NCBI RefSeq assembly: GCF_963924675.1
Contig: NC_089232.1
Coordinates: 49,104,759-49,168,758, forward strand
Reading direction: 5' to 3'
Source of the DNA: Phocoena phocoena
Taxonomy: Eukaryota > Chordata > Mammalia > Artiodactyla > Phocoenidae
Length of the DNA stretch: 64,000 nucleotides
Positions 37,147 through 47,804 of the stretch are shown piece by piece. Numbering within the stretch: position 1 is the stretch's first letter; every line of letters begins with the position of its first letter. Made by a program: the position numbers and the translations under genes. Below the pieces are notes generated by a model. It saw only the letters and a list, made by a program, of their open reading frames with translations, did not search any database and was not told the DNA's origin.

Positions 37147-37973
37147 TTATCTTGGTTGTAGGTTCTTCCCTTTCATCACTTTAAATAGATCATGCCACTC
37201 CCTTCTGGCTTGTAGAGTTTCTGCTGAGAAATCAGCTGTTAACCTTATGGGAGTTCCCTTGTATGTTATTTCTCGTTTTTCCCTTGCTGTGTTCAATAAT
37301 TTTTCTTTGTCTTTAATTTTTGCCAGTGTGATTACTATGTGTCTTGGCATGTTTCTCCTTGGGTTTATCCTATATTGGACTCTCTGTGCTTCCTGGAGTT
37401 GGGTGGACTTCGGTGGCTATTTCCTTTCCCATGTTAGGGACATTTTCGACTATAATCTCTTCAAATATTTTCTCGGGTCCTATCTCTCTTCTCCTTCTGT
37501 GACCCCTGTAATGCAAATGTTGTTGTGTTTAATGTTGTCCCAGAGGTCCCTTAGGCTGTCTTCATTTCTTTTCATTCTTTTTTCTTTGCTCTGTTCCATA
37601 GCAGTGAATTCTACCATTCTGTCTTCCAGGTCACTTATCCGTTCTTCTGCCTCAGTTATTCTGCTATTGATTCCTTCTAATGTAGTGTTCATTTCAGTTA
37701 TAGTATTGTTCATCTCTGTTTATTCTTTAATTCTTCTAGGTGTTTGTTAAACATTTCTTGCATCTTCTCGATCTTTGCCTCTATTTTTTTTCTGAGGTCC
37801 TGGATCATCATCACTATCATTATTCTGAATTCCTTTTCTTGAAGGTTGCCTATCTCCACTTCATTTAGTTGTTTTTCTGGGGTTTTATCTTGTTTCGTCA
37901 TCTGGTACATAGCCCTCTGCGTTTTCAGCTTGTTTGTCTTTCTGTGAATGTGGTTTTTGTTCTCAGGCTGCAA
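37147..37973 (-). pseudogene. L1-A ORF1 pseudogene
   Basis: Broken ORF1 (RNA-binding chaperone). The N-terminal segment '[15 protein letters not shown]'-like lies in 37710-37973, the coiled-coil/RRM start '[19 protein letters not shown]' in 37480-37713, and the C-terminal domain '[18 protein letters not shown]' in 37147-37350. The three pieces are in different frames, so it is inactive. Confidence 0.8.
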
Positions 37974-38835
37974 TATTGTAGTTTTTCTTGCTTCTGCTGT
38001 TGCCCTCTGGTAGGTGAGGCTATCTAAGAGGCTTGTGCAAGTTTTCTGGTGGGAGGGAATGATGGTGGGTAGAGCTGGGTGTTGCTCTGGTGGGCAGAGC
38101 TCAGTAAAACTTTAGTCCACTTGTCTGCTGATGGGTGGGGCTGGGTTCCCTCCTTGTTGGTTGTTTGGCCTGAGGCAACCCAACACTGGAGGCTACCCAG
38201 CTGTTTGGTGGGGCTAATGGTGGACTCTGGGATGGCTCAAGCCAAGGAGTACTTCCCAGAACTTCTGCTGCCAGTGTCCTTGTCCTCATGGTGAGCCACA
38301 GCCACCCCCCACCTCTGCAGGAGACCCTCCAACACTAGCAAGTAAGTCTGGTTCTGTCTACTGTGGGGTCACTGCTCCTTCTCCTTGTCCCGATGTGTAC
38401 ACTACTTTGTGTGTGCCCTCCAGGAGTGGTGTCTCTGTTTCCCCCAGTCCTATCGAAGTCCTGCAATCAATTCCCACTAGGCTTCAAAGTCTGATTCTCT
38501 CAGAATTCCTCCTCCCGTTGCCGGACCCCCAGGTTGGGAAGCCTGACGTGGGGCTCAGAACCTTCACTCCAGTGGGTGGACTTCTGTGGTGTAAGTGTTC
38601 TCCAGTTTGTGAATCATCCACCCACTAGTTATGGGAATTGATTGTATTGTGATTGCCCCTTCCTACCGTCTCATTGTGGCTTCTCCTTTGTCTTTGAATG
38701 TGGGGGGTCTTTTTTGTGAGTTCCAGGGTCTTCCTGTCGATGATTGTTCAGCAGTTAGTTGTGATTCCAGTGCTTCTGCAAGAGGGAGTGAACGCACGTC
38801 CTTCTACTCCACCATCTTGAACCAGTCTCCCCCCC
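37974..38835 (-). promoter_or_regulatory. L1-A 5' UTR (internal promoter region, decayed)
   Basis: Sequence upstream of ORF1 in L1-A, about 860 bp, moderately GC-rich, with an AAGATGGTGG motif near its 5' end. That motif matches the position of the YY1-type site of other mammalian L1s. It is much shorter than, and differs from, the 2.5-kb 5' UTR of L1-C, so it belongs to another L1 promoter type. Confidence 0.55.
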
Positions 38836-39080
38836 ATTACTATTGTATTGCTGTCTTTTTGTCTCTTTAGGTCTGTTACTGTTTGCTTTATATATTTAGC
38901 TGCTTCTATGTTGGGTGCATAAATATTTACAAATGTTATATCTTCTTGTTGGATTGATCCCTTTATTATGTAATGCCTTGCTTTTTCTCCTTTTGCAGTC
39001 TTTGTTTTAAAGTCTGTTTTATCTAAGTATATCTGCTCCAGCTATCTTTTGGTTTCCATTTGTGTGGAATCTATTTTTCA
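38836..39080 (-). mobile_element. Old L1 ORF2 region, right part
   Basis: Direct continuation of the old L1 of 28235-31927. The sequence resumes at ATTACTATT and reads through the endonuclease N-terminal part ('tcttcttgttggattgatcccttt', 'ccagctatcttttggtttcc' on the plus strand). It ends near 39080, where an inverted L1 segment begins. Confidence 0.8.
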
Positions 39081-39084
39081 TAAA

Positions 39085-39430
39085 AAGATTAATTAAGTTC
39101 AAAGTAATGAATAATAAAGATGCTAAATGACAGGACAGGAGTGGATAAACACAGTGAAAACTTCAACAAAGAGATTGGAAATATAAGAAAGTACCAAATA
39201 AAAGTCAGAGTCAAAAAATACCAGAACTGAATTGAAAAATATACTGGAAGGATTGACAACAGAGGAGAGGAAGAAGAATCAGTCAACTCAAAGACAAAGC
39301 AGTGGAACTCAACCAATCAGAGTGACAAAATGAAAAAGGAATTTTAAAAAGTGAAGATAGCTTAAGGGACTTATGCAATGACATCAAACTGGCTAGCGTT
39401 TGTATCATGGGGCTCCCAGAAGGAGATTTT
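39085..39430 (+). mobile_element. Inverted L1 ORF1 segment (twin-priming candidate)
   Basis: Here L1 sequence runs on the plus strand, opposite to the adjoining copy. 'agtcaactcaaagacaaagcagtggaactcaaccaatcagag' and 'gaagatagcttaagggacttatg...ggggctcccagaaggaga' are ORF1 sequence up to the RRM start. The inner junction holds the more 5' L1 sequence and the outer end the more 3' sequence, as twin-priming predicts. Non-L1 sequence follows at about 39431. Confidence 0.7.
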
Positions 39431-39434
39431 TTTC

Positions 39435-39755
39435 TCATTTTCATTTCAATAATTATATATATTTTTATCTTTAGAAGCTTTATTTCTAGGGTTCTAATGT
39501 ACTTGTTCATTACCTGACATGTTCCACTGCATGCTCACTGACTTGTTTGATTGCGTCTTAGCAGGTTCATACATATCTGGTCTAGGCTATTTGACATTTC
39601 TAATATGCAGTCCTTGGAGGACTACATATACTGCTTTTTTTTCCGGCTGACTTTTATTCACAGTGGTGGCTTTTTTCTCATGTACTTGTTTGTCTAAGCT
39701 CATTGTCTTATTTTCATTGCAGTCTGATGGGCACATATTAGGAAACATTTCCCTT
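39435..39755. other. Intergenic DNA, nothing recognised
   Basis: T-rich sequence between the inverted L1 segment and a MER5-like element. Nothing named. Confidence 0.4.
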
Positions 39756-39759
39756 TACA

Positions 39760-39922
39760 ACAATTCTTCTCAAACTATAATATGCATAAAAATCACCCAA
39801 GTAACTTATTAAAATACAGTTCATAATTCAATAGTTTTGGGTTGGGGTCTGAGAGCCTGGGTTTCTACTCTGCTCCCAGATGATAATATTGCTGTTTGTC
39901 CATAGAACACATTTTGAATAGC
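39760..39922 (+). mobile_element. MER5A-like hAT MITE
   Basis: 'attcttctcaaactataatatgcataaaaatcacccaagtaacttattaaaatacag' at the left and 'acacattttgaatagcatgg' at the right match the MER5A pattern (TTCTCAAACTTT..., ...CACACTTTGAGAA). Non-autonomous hAT-Charlie class, old and diverged. Confidence 0.65.
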
Positions 39923-41185
39923 ATGGGCCTAGAAGAATTGCTCAAGTTTCTGCTGGTGGTCAGAAACTTCTACCCAGAAACTGGGGTCACATCAACCTCC
40001 AACACCCTTGACTTGAAAGAGTACTGGAAGTTGCCCTACCACACAATTAGCTCAAAGCTCAATATCCTGATAGCATTTAGGTTGCTGGTATTTGCTCTCT
40101 GGGACATCCTGCATCTCCTACCTGCAAATCTGTCCCTAGCTCCATGCCCCTCTCACACTATTGAATGTTTTTTAAGAGGGCATATTAAGAGTTACTCCTG
40201 TTAGACCAGTGATACCACAAAATATGTCCCCTACTCAATACATGGTGTCTTGCTGCAGGTAGGTCCCTAGAGTACCCAGTTAGTTATAATGCCAGAAACA
40301 AAAGTTTTATTTACTTTTTAAAAACTTAAAAAAATAGTTTGTAACAGAACACTAGCTACGTGTTGTCATGAAAGTCAGTGGAGATAATAGAGTTGGAAGA
40401 GCACTGATAATAATAAAGGGTTATAGAAATATAAAAATATAAATTGATATGTTTCTTGATTATCTGTGATTCTCTGCAATGGACAAAGTATGCAGTGCTG
40501 TCATAAGGCAAAATGGTGCTTGATCATTTTATCTCATTTACCATATTTGAACTGAGACATTTACTTTGGATCTTTGTTTCTCTTATCAACTTTGCTTGTA
40601 TTTAAGCTATTATTACAGTGACCTCAACTTATCTTACCATAAATTTTTTTCCAACAGTTTTTCACCATTTCATAGAAATAGAGCTCATGCTACTAGTAGG
40701 ATGCAAATCCAGACAGGCTGGATTGTGTTTTGTAATGAAATATGGCCATAGCACTGAGTTGGGATAATTTATATTTGGCAGTACCTCCAGTTCAAAAATT
40801 CCTACTTGTGCCTGCTTTAAAGAATTTGTTAACTGATAACACTTCCCACTATCCTGGGGCAAAGCAAGGTCATATTCAATTATAGAACAGGTAAGTTAAG
40901 GTGTTCACAATTCAAACTGGTAGCTCACCAAAGCTTCAAAGTAATATTCCAGATATAAGAGCTTGTTTTTAGCAGCTAACTAGCAGACCTTATAATGCAT
41001 GCCAGGTGTGGTACCCTCTGCTCTCCAATCTACCCAGTCATTAAACCTTTGCTGAGAGCACATTTCTCTCCACTAGAATTTTCCTAGGGGCTCCATCCAG
41101 GTGCATGAAATAGTTAGGAGGACCACACATACATTTGCATTAAAATTAGATTCTGATTTGCATATCATTTACATACACAGACTGT
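39923..41185. other. Intergenic DNA, nothing recognised
   Basis: No supported gene. The 102-residue plus-strand frame at 39896-40204 overlaps the MER5-like end and has no known domain. Confidence 0.45.
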
Positions 41186-41418
41186 GCCATCTATTCTTGT
41201 TTTTTTTTTTTTGCGGTACGCGAGCCTCTCACTGCTGCGGCCTCTCCCGTTGCGGAGCACAGGCTCTGGACGCGCAGGCCCAGCGGCCATGGCTCACGGG
41301 CCCAGCTGCTCCGCGGCATGTGGGACCCTCCCGGACCGGGGCACGAACCCACATCCCCTGCATCGGCAGGAGGACTCTCAACTACTGCACCACCATGGAA
41401 GTCCCGCCATCTATTCTT
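41186..41418 (-). mobile_element. CHR-2-like SINE
   Basis: A minus-strand CHR SINE (body 41199-41405) with the perfect 13-bp duplication GCCATCTATTCTT at 41186-41198 and 41406-41418. The head is slightly mutated (CATGGAAGTCCC instead of CAGGGAAGCCC on the plus strand). Confidence 0.94.
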
Positions 41419-41689
41419 AGGTAGCTTTTTGCAAACATTATTTATTGTTACCATTAAGGTTGACACTACTTGAATTTTCTTCTTTACTTTCATCCTCACC
41501 CAGTCTCTGACCCCAGATCTTGACATCGAAGAAATACACAAAGATGATGCTGATATAGAGAGAACACAAAAGCTTTCTGCTGGGTTGTGGTGTGAAGAAC
41601 ACAAACAAGACATATTTCAAGGAATCTTTCATCTTTAGATCCAAATTATACATTGCTTTTTCTTTTTCAAGAGCAAGAGGTAGAATTGA

Positions 41690-41935
41690 GATTTTTTTAT
41701 TTTTATTTTTTAATTTTTAAATTTTTTTGTGGTATGTGGGCTTCTCACTGTTGTGGCCTCTCCCGTTGCGGAGCACAGGCTCTGGATGCGCAGGCTCAGC
41801 GGCCATGGCTCACGGGCCCAGCCGCTCCGCAGCATGCGGGATCCTCCTGGACCGGGGCATGAACCTGTGTCCCCTGCATCGGCAGGTGGACTCTCAACTA
41901 CTGCGCCACCAGGGAAGCCCCAAGATTTATTTTTG
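41690..41935 (-). mobile_element. CHR-2-like SINE
   Basis: A minus-strand CHR SINE (about 41728-41920) with a long T/A-rich tail. The flanks AGATTTTTTTATTTTTA on the left and AGATTTATTTTTGA on the right suggest an imperfect target duplication. It lies only about 300 bp from the previous SINE in the same orientation, but the different flanks show two separate insertions. Confidence 0.9.
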
Positions 41936-41989
41936 ATGGAGAGAAAAAGGTGCAAGAATGTTAGTATTTTAAGTATATAAACTTAAAAC

Positions 41990-42375
41990 ACTTGGTGGAG
42001 TGATTCATTTATTTAACAAATAATTATTGAGTACTAATGTTCCAGGGCTTTACTAGGTATTGGGCATTCAGCAGTGAATAAAACATAATAAAAAAAGAAA
42101 CCTGTTCTCATAGGGTTTACATCTAGTTGTTAAGAATTGGATTGGGAGAGAAACGGATTTATTGGTAGATAAACCAATAAATGAGTAATAAAATATGTTT
42201 ACAATTGTCATCAATTCTAGAGATAAAAATAAGGTAGGGAAGGGGGCATAAGGAATGCAGGATTTCAGAATAAGGAGCCTACAATTTCAAATAGGGTGGT
42301 AAGAGAAGATATCTTGGAGAACTTTTTATTTCAGTAAAGACCTAAAGGAGCTAGGAAAGAAAGCCATGCTGGCAT
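41990..42375 (+). repeat. Ancient mammalian repeat
   Basis: 'tgattcatttatttaacaaataattattgagtactaatgttcc', 'gggcattcagcagtgaataaaac', 'tctcatagggtttacatctagttg' and 'cagtaaagacctaaaggagctaggaaagaaagccatgc'. This is the clearest copy in the window of the repeat seen at 9140, 10510, 12505 and 15140. Confidence 0.6.
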
Positions 42376-42379
42376 CCAA

Positions 42380-42510
42380 GGGAACACTAGTATCTTTAGG
42401 AATTACCTGAAGACCTTACTAAAATGCAAATTCCTGGGCTTATACCTCTTAGTCATCTAAGTTTTATTAAGTACCCCAAGAGATTCCAGTGCAAAAGGTT
42501 CTCATGCAAC
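42380..42510 (-). mobile_element. MER5-like fragment (tentative)
   Basis: 'ggaattacctgaagaccttactaaaatgcaaattcctgggc' and 'ccagtgcaaaaggttctc' resemble a short, decayed MER5-type element. Boundaries are not clear. Confidence 0.35.
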
Positions 42511-42714
42511 AAAATTAAAAGGAAGGTGTAGGCATTTCCCATATGTCCCCTGCCTCCACACATGTACAGCTTTCCTCATTTTGAACATCCCACACCAGAG
42601 TGGTACATTTGTTACAACTGATGAACCTACATTGACACATCATTATCACCCAAGGTCCATAGTTTACATTGCAGTTCACTCTTGCTGTTGTATACTCTAT
42701 GGGTTTGGACAAAT

Positions 42715-43055
42715 TTATTTTTCTTATTATTTTTCTAGATTTATTCACATATAATTGGCATATGACATTGTGTGAGTTTAAGATGTACAATGTGATGATT
42801 TGATGAACATATGTATTACAAAATAATTATCACAATAAGGTTAGTTAACACATGCCTCAGCCCACTAAATTATGGTTGTTTTTTTTTTGTGTGTGTGGTG
42901 CAAACATTTAAGATTTACTATCTTGGCAACTTTCAAGTATATAGTACAGTATTGGTAACTATAGTCACCATGCTGAAGCTTAAATCCCTAGAACTTATTC
43001 ATCTTATAACAGGAAGTTTGTACCCTTTGACCAACATCTCCCCAGTTCCCCTACC
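42715..43055 (-). mobile_element. Old L1 3' UTR
   Basis: Phrases typical of old L1 3' ends: 'tttattcacatataattggcatatgacattgtgtgagtttaagatgtac', 'agttaacacatgcctcag', 'actatagtcaccatgctg' and 'cttataacaggaagtttgtaccctttgacc'. Orientation is minus. It is the 3' end of an old copy whose ORF2 appears from about 43800. Confidence 0.75.
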
Positions 43056-43735
43056 CACTGGTAAAACCACTTGTTGTATTGGTCTCAGCATATCGATTGC
43101 TAGCCTGAGGCACTCGCCTGGGCCCATACTACTTGTGGAGAGCCCCACAGACATCTCCCCAACCAGAGTCAAAGTTGTGGCTGAATCACCTCTTGTGGTG
43201 TTATTATTGCAGAAATCACCTCAGCAACAACCATCACGGAACTGAAGAACAGTATTTATTACTCACATGTCCTGGAGAATATACAGCACACCAAACGGCC
43301 CCACGATGAAGTTGCAAATAGAGAGAGAGGGAGGAAGTATGAACCTGGGACTCTGTCTTTATTAGAGTCTGAAGATGAGGTGTCTAGCGTTTCATGAGTT
43401 CACTCTTTATCGGTGAATTAAAAACATAAGAGCAGGAATTAGGACACAGAAAAGGAAAATGGAGTCACCCAAGCAGTCTGCTATCTATTATACATTACCC
43501 AGGGCTTTCTAAAAGGTTAACCTTAGAGAAACTTCATGGAAGGGAGTAGCCTGCTTTCTCAAAACGACATTCCTTAGTCTTGAACTGCACCAGGTTTTTA
43601 CAGTATCCTACCTGGATCCCAAAGCTCCCAAAAAAGCACACTTGTTCATGGAAGGATGACAGTTATTTTTGTTGAGAAAGAATATAAATGGGGGTCACAT
43701 TACTTGGCCATCTTTCTGATCTGGACAAGTTTATA
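43056..43735 (-). mobile_element. Possible LTR inserted in old L1 (unassigned)
   Basis: About 680 bp of non-L1 sequence sits between two L1 3'-end segments. Read on the minus strand it starts TGTCCAGATCAG at 43735. It contains two AATAAA-type signals, one near 43360 and one near 43255 followed by CTGTTCTTCAGTTCC, and would end ...CCAGTGG or nearby. Retroviral LTR organisation is plausible, but no clear duplication was found. A 144-residue plus-strand frame crossing its edge is not a gene. Confidence 0.35.
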
Positions 43736-46121
43736 ATGACATATATTCAGTACTGTAGTATCATAAAGAATTTTTTATGGCCCTAAAAGTCACTTGAGCT
43801 CTGGTTATTCATCCGTCCCAACCCCCTAGCAACTACTCATCCTTTTATTATATCCATAGTTTTATTTTTCCTAGAATATCATATAGTTAGAATCATACAG
43901 GATGTAATCTTTTGAGATAGGCTTCTTTCACTTAGTAATTTGCATTTAAGTTTCCTCCAAGTTTTTTCCTGGCTTGATATCTTTTTTTTTTTTAGTGCTG
44001 AATAACATTTTATTGATTAGATATGTCATGGTTTATTTATCAATTTACCTCTATGGAAGGACATCTTGGTTGTTTCCAAGATTTGCAATTATGAATAAAG
44101 CTACTATAAACATCCATGATCAGGTTTTGTGTCGATAGAAATTTTCACCTCCTCTGGGTAAATACAAAGGAGCATGACTGCTAGATCTTATTGTAAAAGT
44201 ATGTTATGTTTACTTTTGTAAAAAACCACCAAACTCACTTCCAAAGTGGCTGTACCATTTGCATTCCCAATAGCAGTGAATGAGAGCTCCTGTGTGCGAC
44301 ATCCTCACCAGCATTTGGTTTGTCAGGGTTTTGGATTTTGACCATTCTAATAGTTGTGTAGTGGTATTGCATTGTTATTTTAATATGATGTGGAGCATCT
44401 TTTCCTGCATGCTTATTTGCCATTTGTATATTTTCTTTGAGGTAGCTGTTAAGCTCTTTGACCCATTTTTAAATTGGTTTGTTTATCTATTGTTGAGTTT
44501 AAAGTATTCTTTAAATTTTTTTTTAACAGTCCTTTATCAAATGTCTTTTGCAAATATTTTCTTCCAGTCTAAGGCTTCTCTTCTTATACTTGTGATATTT
44601 TCTTTTACAGAGCAGAAGTTTTTAATTTTAATGAAGTCCAGCTTAATTATTTCTATCATGGATTGTGACTTTGGTGTTATATCTAAAAAGCCTTTGTCAT
44701 ACCTAAGGTCACCTAGGTTTTCTCCTGTGTTGTCTTCTAGTTTTATAGCTTGAGGTTTTACATTTTAGTCTGTGATTCATTTTGATTTGATTTTAGTCAA
44801 GCGTGTAAGGTTTGTGTCCATGTTCATTTCGTTGGTTTTTTTCCCAACAAACATCATTTGTTGAAAAGACTATCTTTGTTCAATCATATTGCCTTTGTTT
44901 CTTTGCCAAAGATCAGTTGACTCTATTTACATGGGTCTGTTTCTGGGCTTTATTTTGTTCCATTGATCTATTAGTCTATTCTTTCTACAATACCAGACTC
45001 TTTTGGTTACTGTGGCTGTATAGTGACTCTGACTTTAAGTCAGGCAGCATCAGTCTTCCAACTTTATTCTTCCCATTCAATATTGAGTTGACTATGCTGG
45101 GTCTTTTGCCTCTCCATATAAACTTTAGAATCAATTTGTCAATATCCATAGAATAATTTGCTGGGATTTTGATTGGAATTGCATTGAGTCTATGAACAAA
45201 TTGGGAACAAACTGACATCTTGACAATATTGAGCCTGCCTATGTATGAACACAGGATATCTCTCTACTTACTTAGTTCTCCTTTGCTATTTCATATAGAT
45301 ATTGTATGTATTTCACTAGATTTATACCTAAGTATTTCATCTTTTAGGTACTAATATAAATGGTGATGTGTTTTTAATTTCAAATTTCATTTGTTCATTG
45401 CTGGTGTATTTGAAAATAACTGACTTTTGTATACTAGCCATATATAATGAAACCTTGCTATAATCGCTTTTTTTTTTTTTTTTTTTTGCGGTACATGGGC
45501 CTCTCACTGTTGTGGCCTCTCCCATTGTAGAGCACAGGCTCTGGACACGCAGGCTCAGTGGCCATGGCTCACGAGCCCAGCCGCTCCGCGGCACGTGGGA
45601 TCTTCCTGGACCGGGGCACGAACCCGTGTCCCCTTCATCGACAGGTGGACTCTCAACCACTGCGCCACCAGGGAAGCCTTATAATCGCTTATTTGATGCA
45701 GGAGGTTTTTTGATATTTTAATATTTTCTACATAAACGATCATTTCATTAGTCAGTTTGCAGTTTTATTTCTTCCTTTTCAGTGTGTATATCTTTTATTT
45801 CCTTTTCTTGGCTTATTGCATTAGCTACCATTTTCAATACAGTGTTGACAAGAAGTAGTGAAAGGAGACACCCTTGCCTTGTTCTTTTTATCATACTGGA
45901 TAAGCTTCTGGTTTCTCACCATTAAGATTGATACTAGCTGTAGGTTTTTGTAGATGTTCATTATCAGGTTGAGGAAATTCCCCTCTCTACCTAGTTTGTT
46001 GAGAGTTTTTTAAATGATTGGTGTTGGATATTGTCAAATGCTTTTTCTGCATCTATTGATAATATCATATGATTTTTCGTTTTTAGCCTGTTGATGTGAT
46101 CAGTTACATTAATTGATTTAA
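43736..46121 (-). mobile_element. Old L1, 3' UTR to RT region
   Basis: An old minus-strand L1. Its 3' UTR ('gccctaaaagtcacttgagc', 'ggcttctttcacttagtaatttgcatttaag') is followed by broken ORF2, with 'KFIWRGKRPSIVNSILNGKN' on the minus strand at 44985-45218. The RT region lies at 45800-46120. A CHR SINE interrupts it at 45459-45690, and another L1 3' end interrupts it at 46122. Confidence 0.8.
45459..45690 (-). mobile_element. CHR-2-like SINE
   Basis: A minus-strand CHR SINE (body 45470-45679) with an 18-base poly(T) and the 11-bp target duplication TATAATCGCTT at 45459-45469 and 45680-45690. It was inserted in the old L1 ORF2. Confidence 0.93.
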
Positions 46122-47514
46122 ATTTTTTTTATTGAAGTATAATTGATTTATAATGTTTTAGGTATAAAAAAATAAAATCAGTTAGATAGAATATATATAT
46201 ATATATAATTTTTCAGATTCTTTTCCATTATAGATTATTACAAGATACTGAATATAGTTCCCTGTGCTATATAGTAGGTCCTTGTTGCTTATTTATTTTA
46301 TATATAGTACTGTGTATCTGTTAATCCCAAATTCCAAATTTATTCCTCCTGTCCTTTTCCCTTTGGTAACCATAAGTTTGTTTTCTATGCCTATTTTGTA
46401 AATAAGTTCATTTGTATCCTTTTTTTTTTAGATTACATATATAAGTGATATCATATGATATGTTTCTTTGACTCAGTCTCATAATCTCTAGGTCCAACCA
46501 TGTTGCTGAAAATGGCATTATTCATTATGTTTCACGTCTGAGTAATATTCCATTGTGTATGTATACCACATCTTCTTTATCCATTCCTCTGTTGGTGGAC
46601 AGATAGGTTGCTTCCATGTCTTGGCTATTGTAAATAGTGCTGCCCTGAACATTGGGGTGCATGTATCTTTTGGAATTAGAGTTTTTGTCTTTTCTGGATA
46701 TACATCCAGGAGTGGGATTGCTGGATCATATGGTAGCTATATTTTTAGTTTTTCAAGAAATTTCCATACTGTTTCCATAGTGGTTGTACCAATTTACATT
46801 CCCACCAACAGTGTAGGGGGTTCCTTTTGTCCATACCCTCTCCAGCACTTATTGCATGTAGACTTTTTTTTTTTTTTTTTTTTTTTTGCGGTACGTGAGC
46901 CTCTCACTGTTGTGGCCTCTCCCATTGCAGAGCACAGGCTCCAGACGCGCAGGCTCAGCAGCCATGGCCCACGGGCCCAGCCGCTCCACGGCATGTGGGA
47001 TCTTCCTGGACCGGGGGAAGAACCCGTGTCCCCTGCATCAGCAGGTGGACTCTCAACCACTGTGCTACCAGGGAAGCCCCTTGCTTGTAGACTTTTTGAT
47101 GATGTCCATTCTGACTGGTGTGAAGTGATAACTCATTGTAGTTTTGATTTGTATTTTTCTGATAATTAGTGATGTTGAGCATTTTTCATGTGCTTTTTGG
47201 CCATCTGTATGTCTTCTTTGGAGAAATGTTTATTTAGATCTTCTGGCCATTTTTTCATTGAGGTGTTTTTTTTTGTTGTTTGTTTCTTTCTTTTTTGACA
47301 TAGAGCTGCATGAGCTGTTGTATATTTTGGAGATTAATCCTTTGTCAGTTATTCATTTGCATATATTTTCTCCCATTCTATATAAGTTGCCTTTTCAGTT
47401 TGTTTATGGTTTCTTTCACTGTGCAGCAGCTTTTAAGTTTAATTAGGTCTATTTCTATATTTTTGTTTTTCTTAACATTACTGTAGGAGATGGATCCAAA
47501 AAAATACTGCTGCA
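46122..47514 (-). mobile_element. L1 3' end and ORF2 C-terminus, intermediate age
   Basis: A new minus-strand L1 3' UTR starts at 46122 ('tttttattgaagtataattgatttataatg') and contains an (AT)n run near 46190. The ORF2 C-terminal region follows to about 47510 ('ggatccaaaaaaatactgctg'). A CHR SINE splits it at 46852-47097. The right end is abrupt. Confidence 0.75.
46852..47097 (-). mobile_element. CHR-2-like SINE
   Basis: A minus-strand CHR SINE (body 46869-47080) with a 17-bp target duplication carrying one mismatch: TTGCATGTAGACTTTTT at 46852-46868 and TTGCTTGTAGACTTTTT at 47081-47097. It was inserted in the ORF2 C-terminal region. A 204-residue plus-strand frame across the insertion is an artefact of L1 antisense plus SINE. 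Confidence 0.93.
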
Positions 47515-47804
47515 ATTTATTTTTTTTAAAACCATAGAAACAGGAGCTTTATTCTCTAATGTGCATTACACAGTCAAGGGAATGGTTTCTCTTTCAGGCA
47601 TCTGACTCTTATCAAAAGAAAATCCATCCTAGTTGCATCCATGTTGCTGCAAATGGCATTGTTTTGTTCTTTTTTATGGCTGAGTAGTATTCCATTGTAG
47701 GTATGTACCACATATTCTTTACCCATTCATGTATCGATGGACATTTAGGTTGTTTCCATGTTCTTTATTTTTTATATGATTTGTAAGTGACGTTTAATTT
47801 TCTT
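47515..47804. mobile_element. Short L1 fragment and unassigned sequence
   Basis: 47515-47620 is unassigned, with an A-rich start. 47630-47760 is again L1 ORF2 C-terminal antisense ('gttgctgcaaatggcattg', 'ggctgagtagtattccattgtagg', 'atcgatggacatttaggttg'). 47760-47804 is a short AT-rich spacer before the next L1 tail. Confidence 0.5.

Larger units (their letters stand above)
32648..38835 (-). mobile_element. L1-A, full-length but degraded LINE-1
   Basis: A minus-strand L1 with poly(T) at 32648-32657, 3' UTR to about 33020, ORF2 remnants to 37020, ORF1 remnants at about 37147-37973 and a 5' UTR to 38835. The 5' end on the L1 sense strand reads GGGGGGGAGACTGGTTCAAG then ATGGTGGAG, like the start of other mammalian L1s. 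Together with the 3' piece at 31930 it lies between ATTACTATT at 31919-31927 and 38836-38844, a 9-bp duplication in the old L1 target. It has many frameshifts and cannot encode functional proteins. Confidence 0.85.

Noticed and set aside
39896..40204. 102-residue plus-strand frame as a small gene
   Set aside because: It overlaps a MER5-like repeat at its start, has no recognisable domain, and no exon signals support it.
42811..43245. 144-residue plus-strand frame as a gene
   Set aside because: The first part is antisense L1 3' UTR and the rest enters the LTR-like insertion. The frame is open by chance.
46555..47169. 204-residue plus-strand frame
   Set aside because: It is antisense L1 ORF2 joined to a SINE. 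No domain, and the sense of the repeat explains it.
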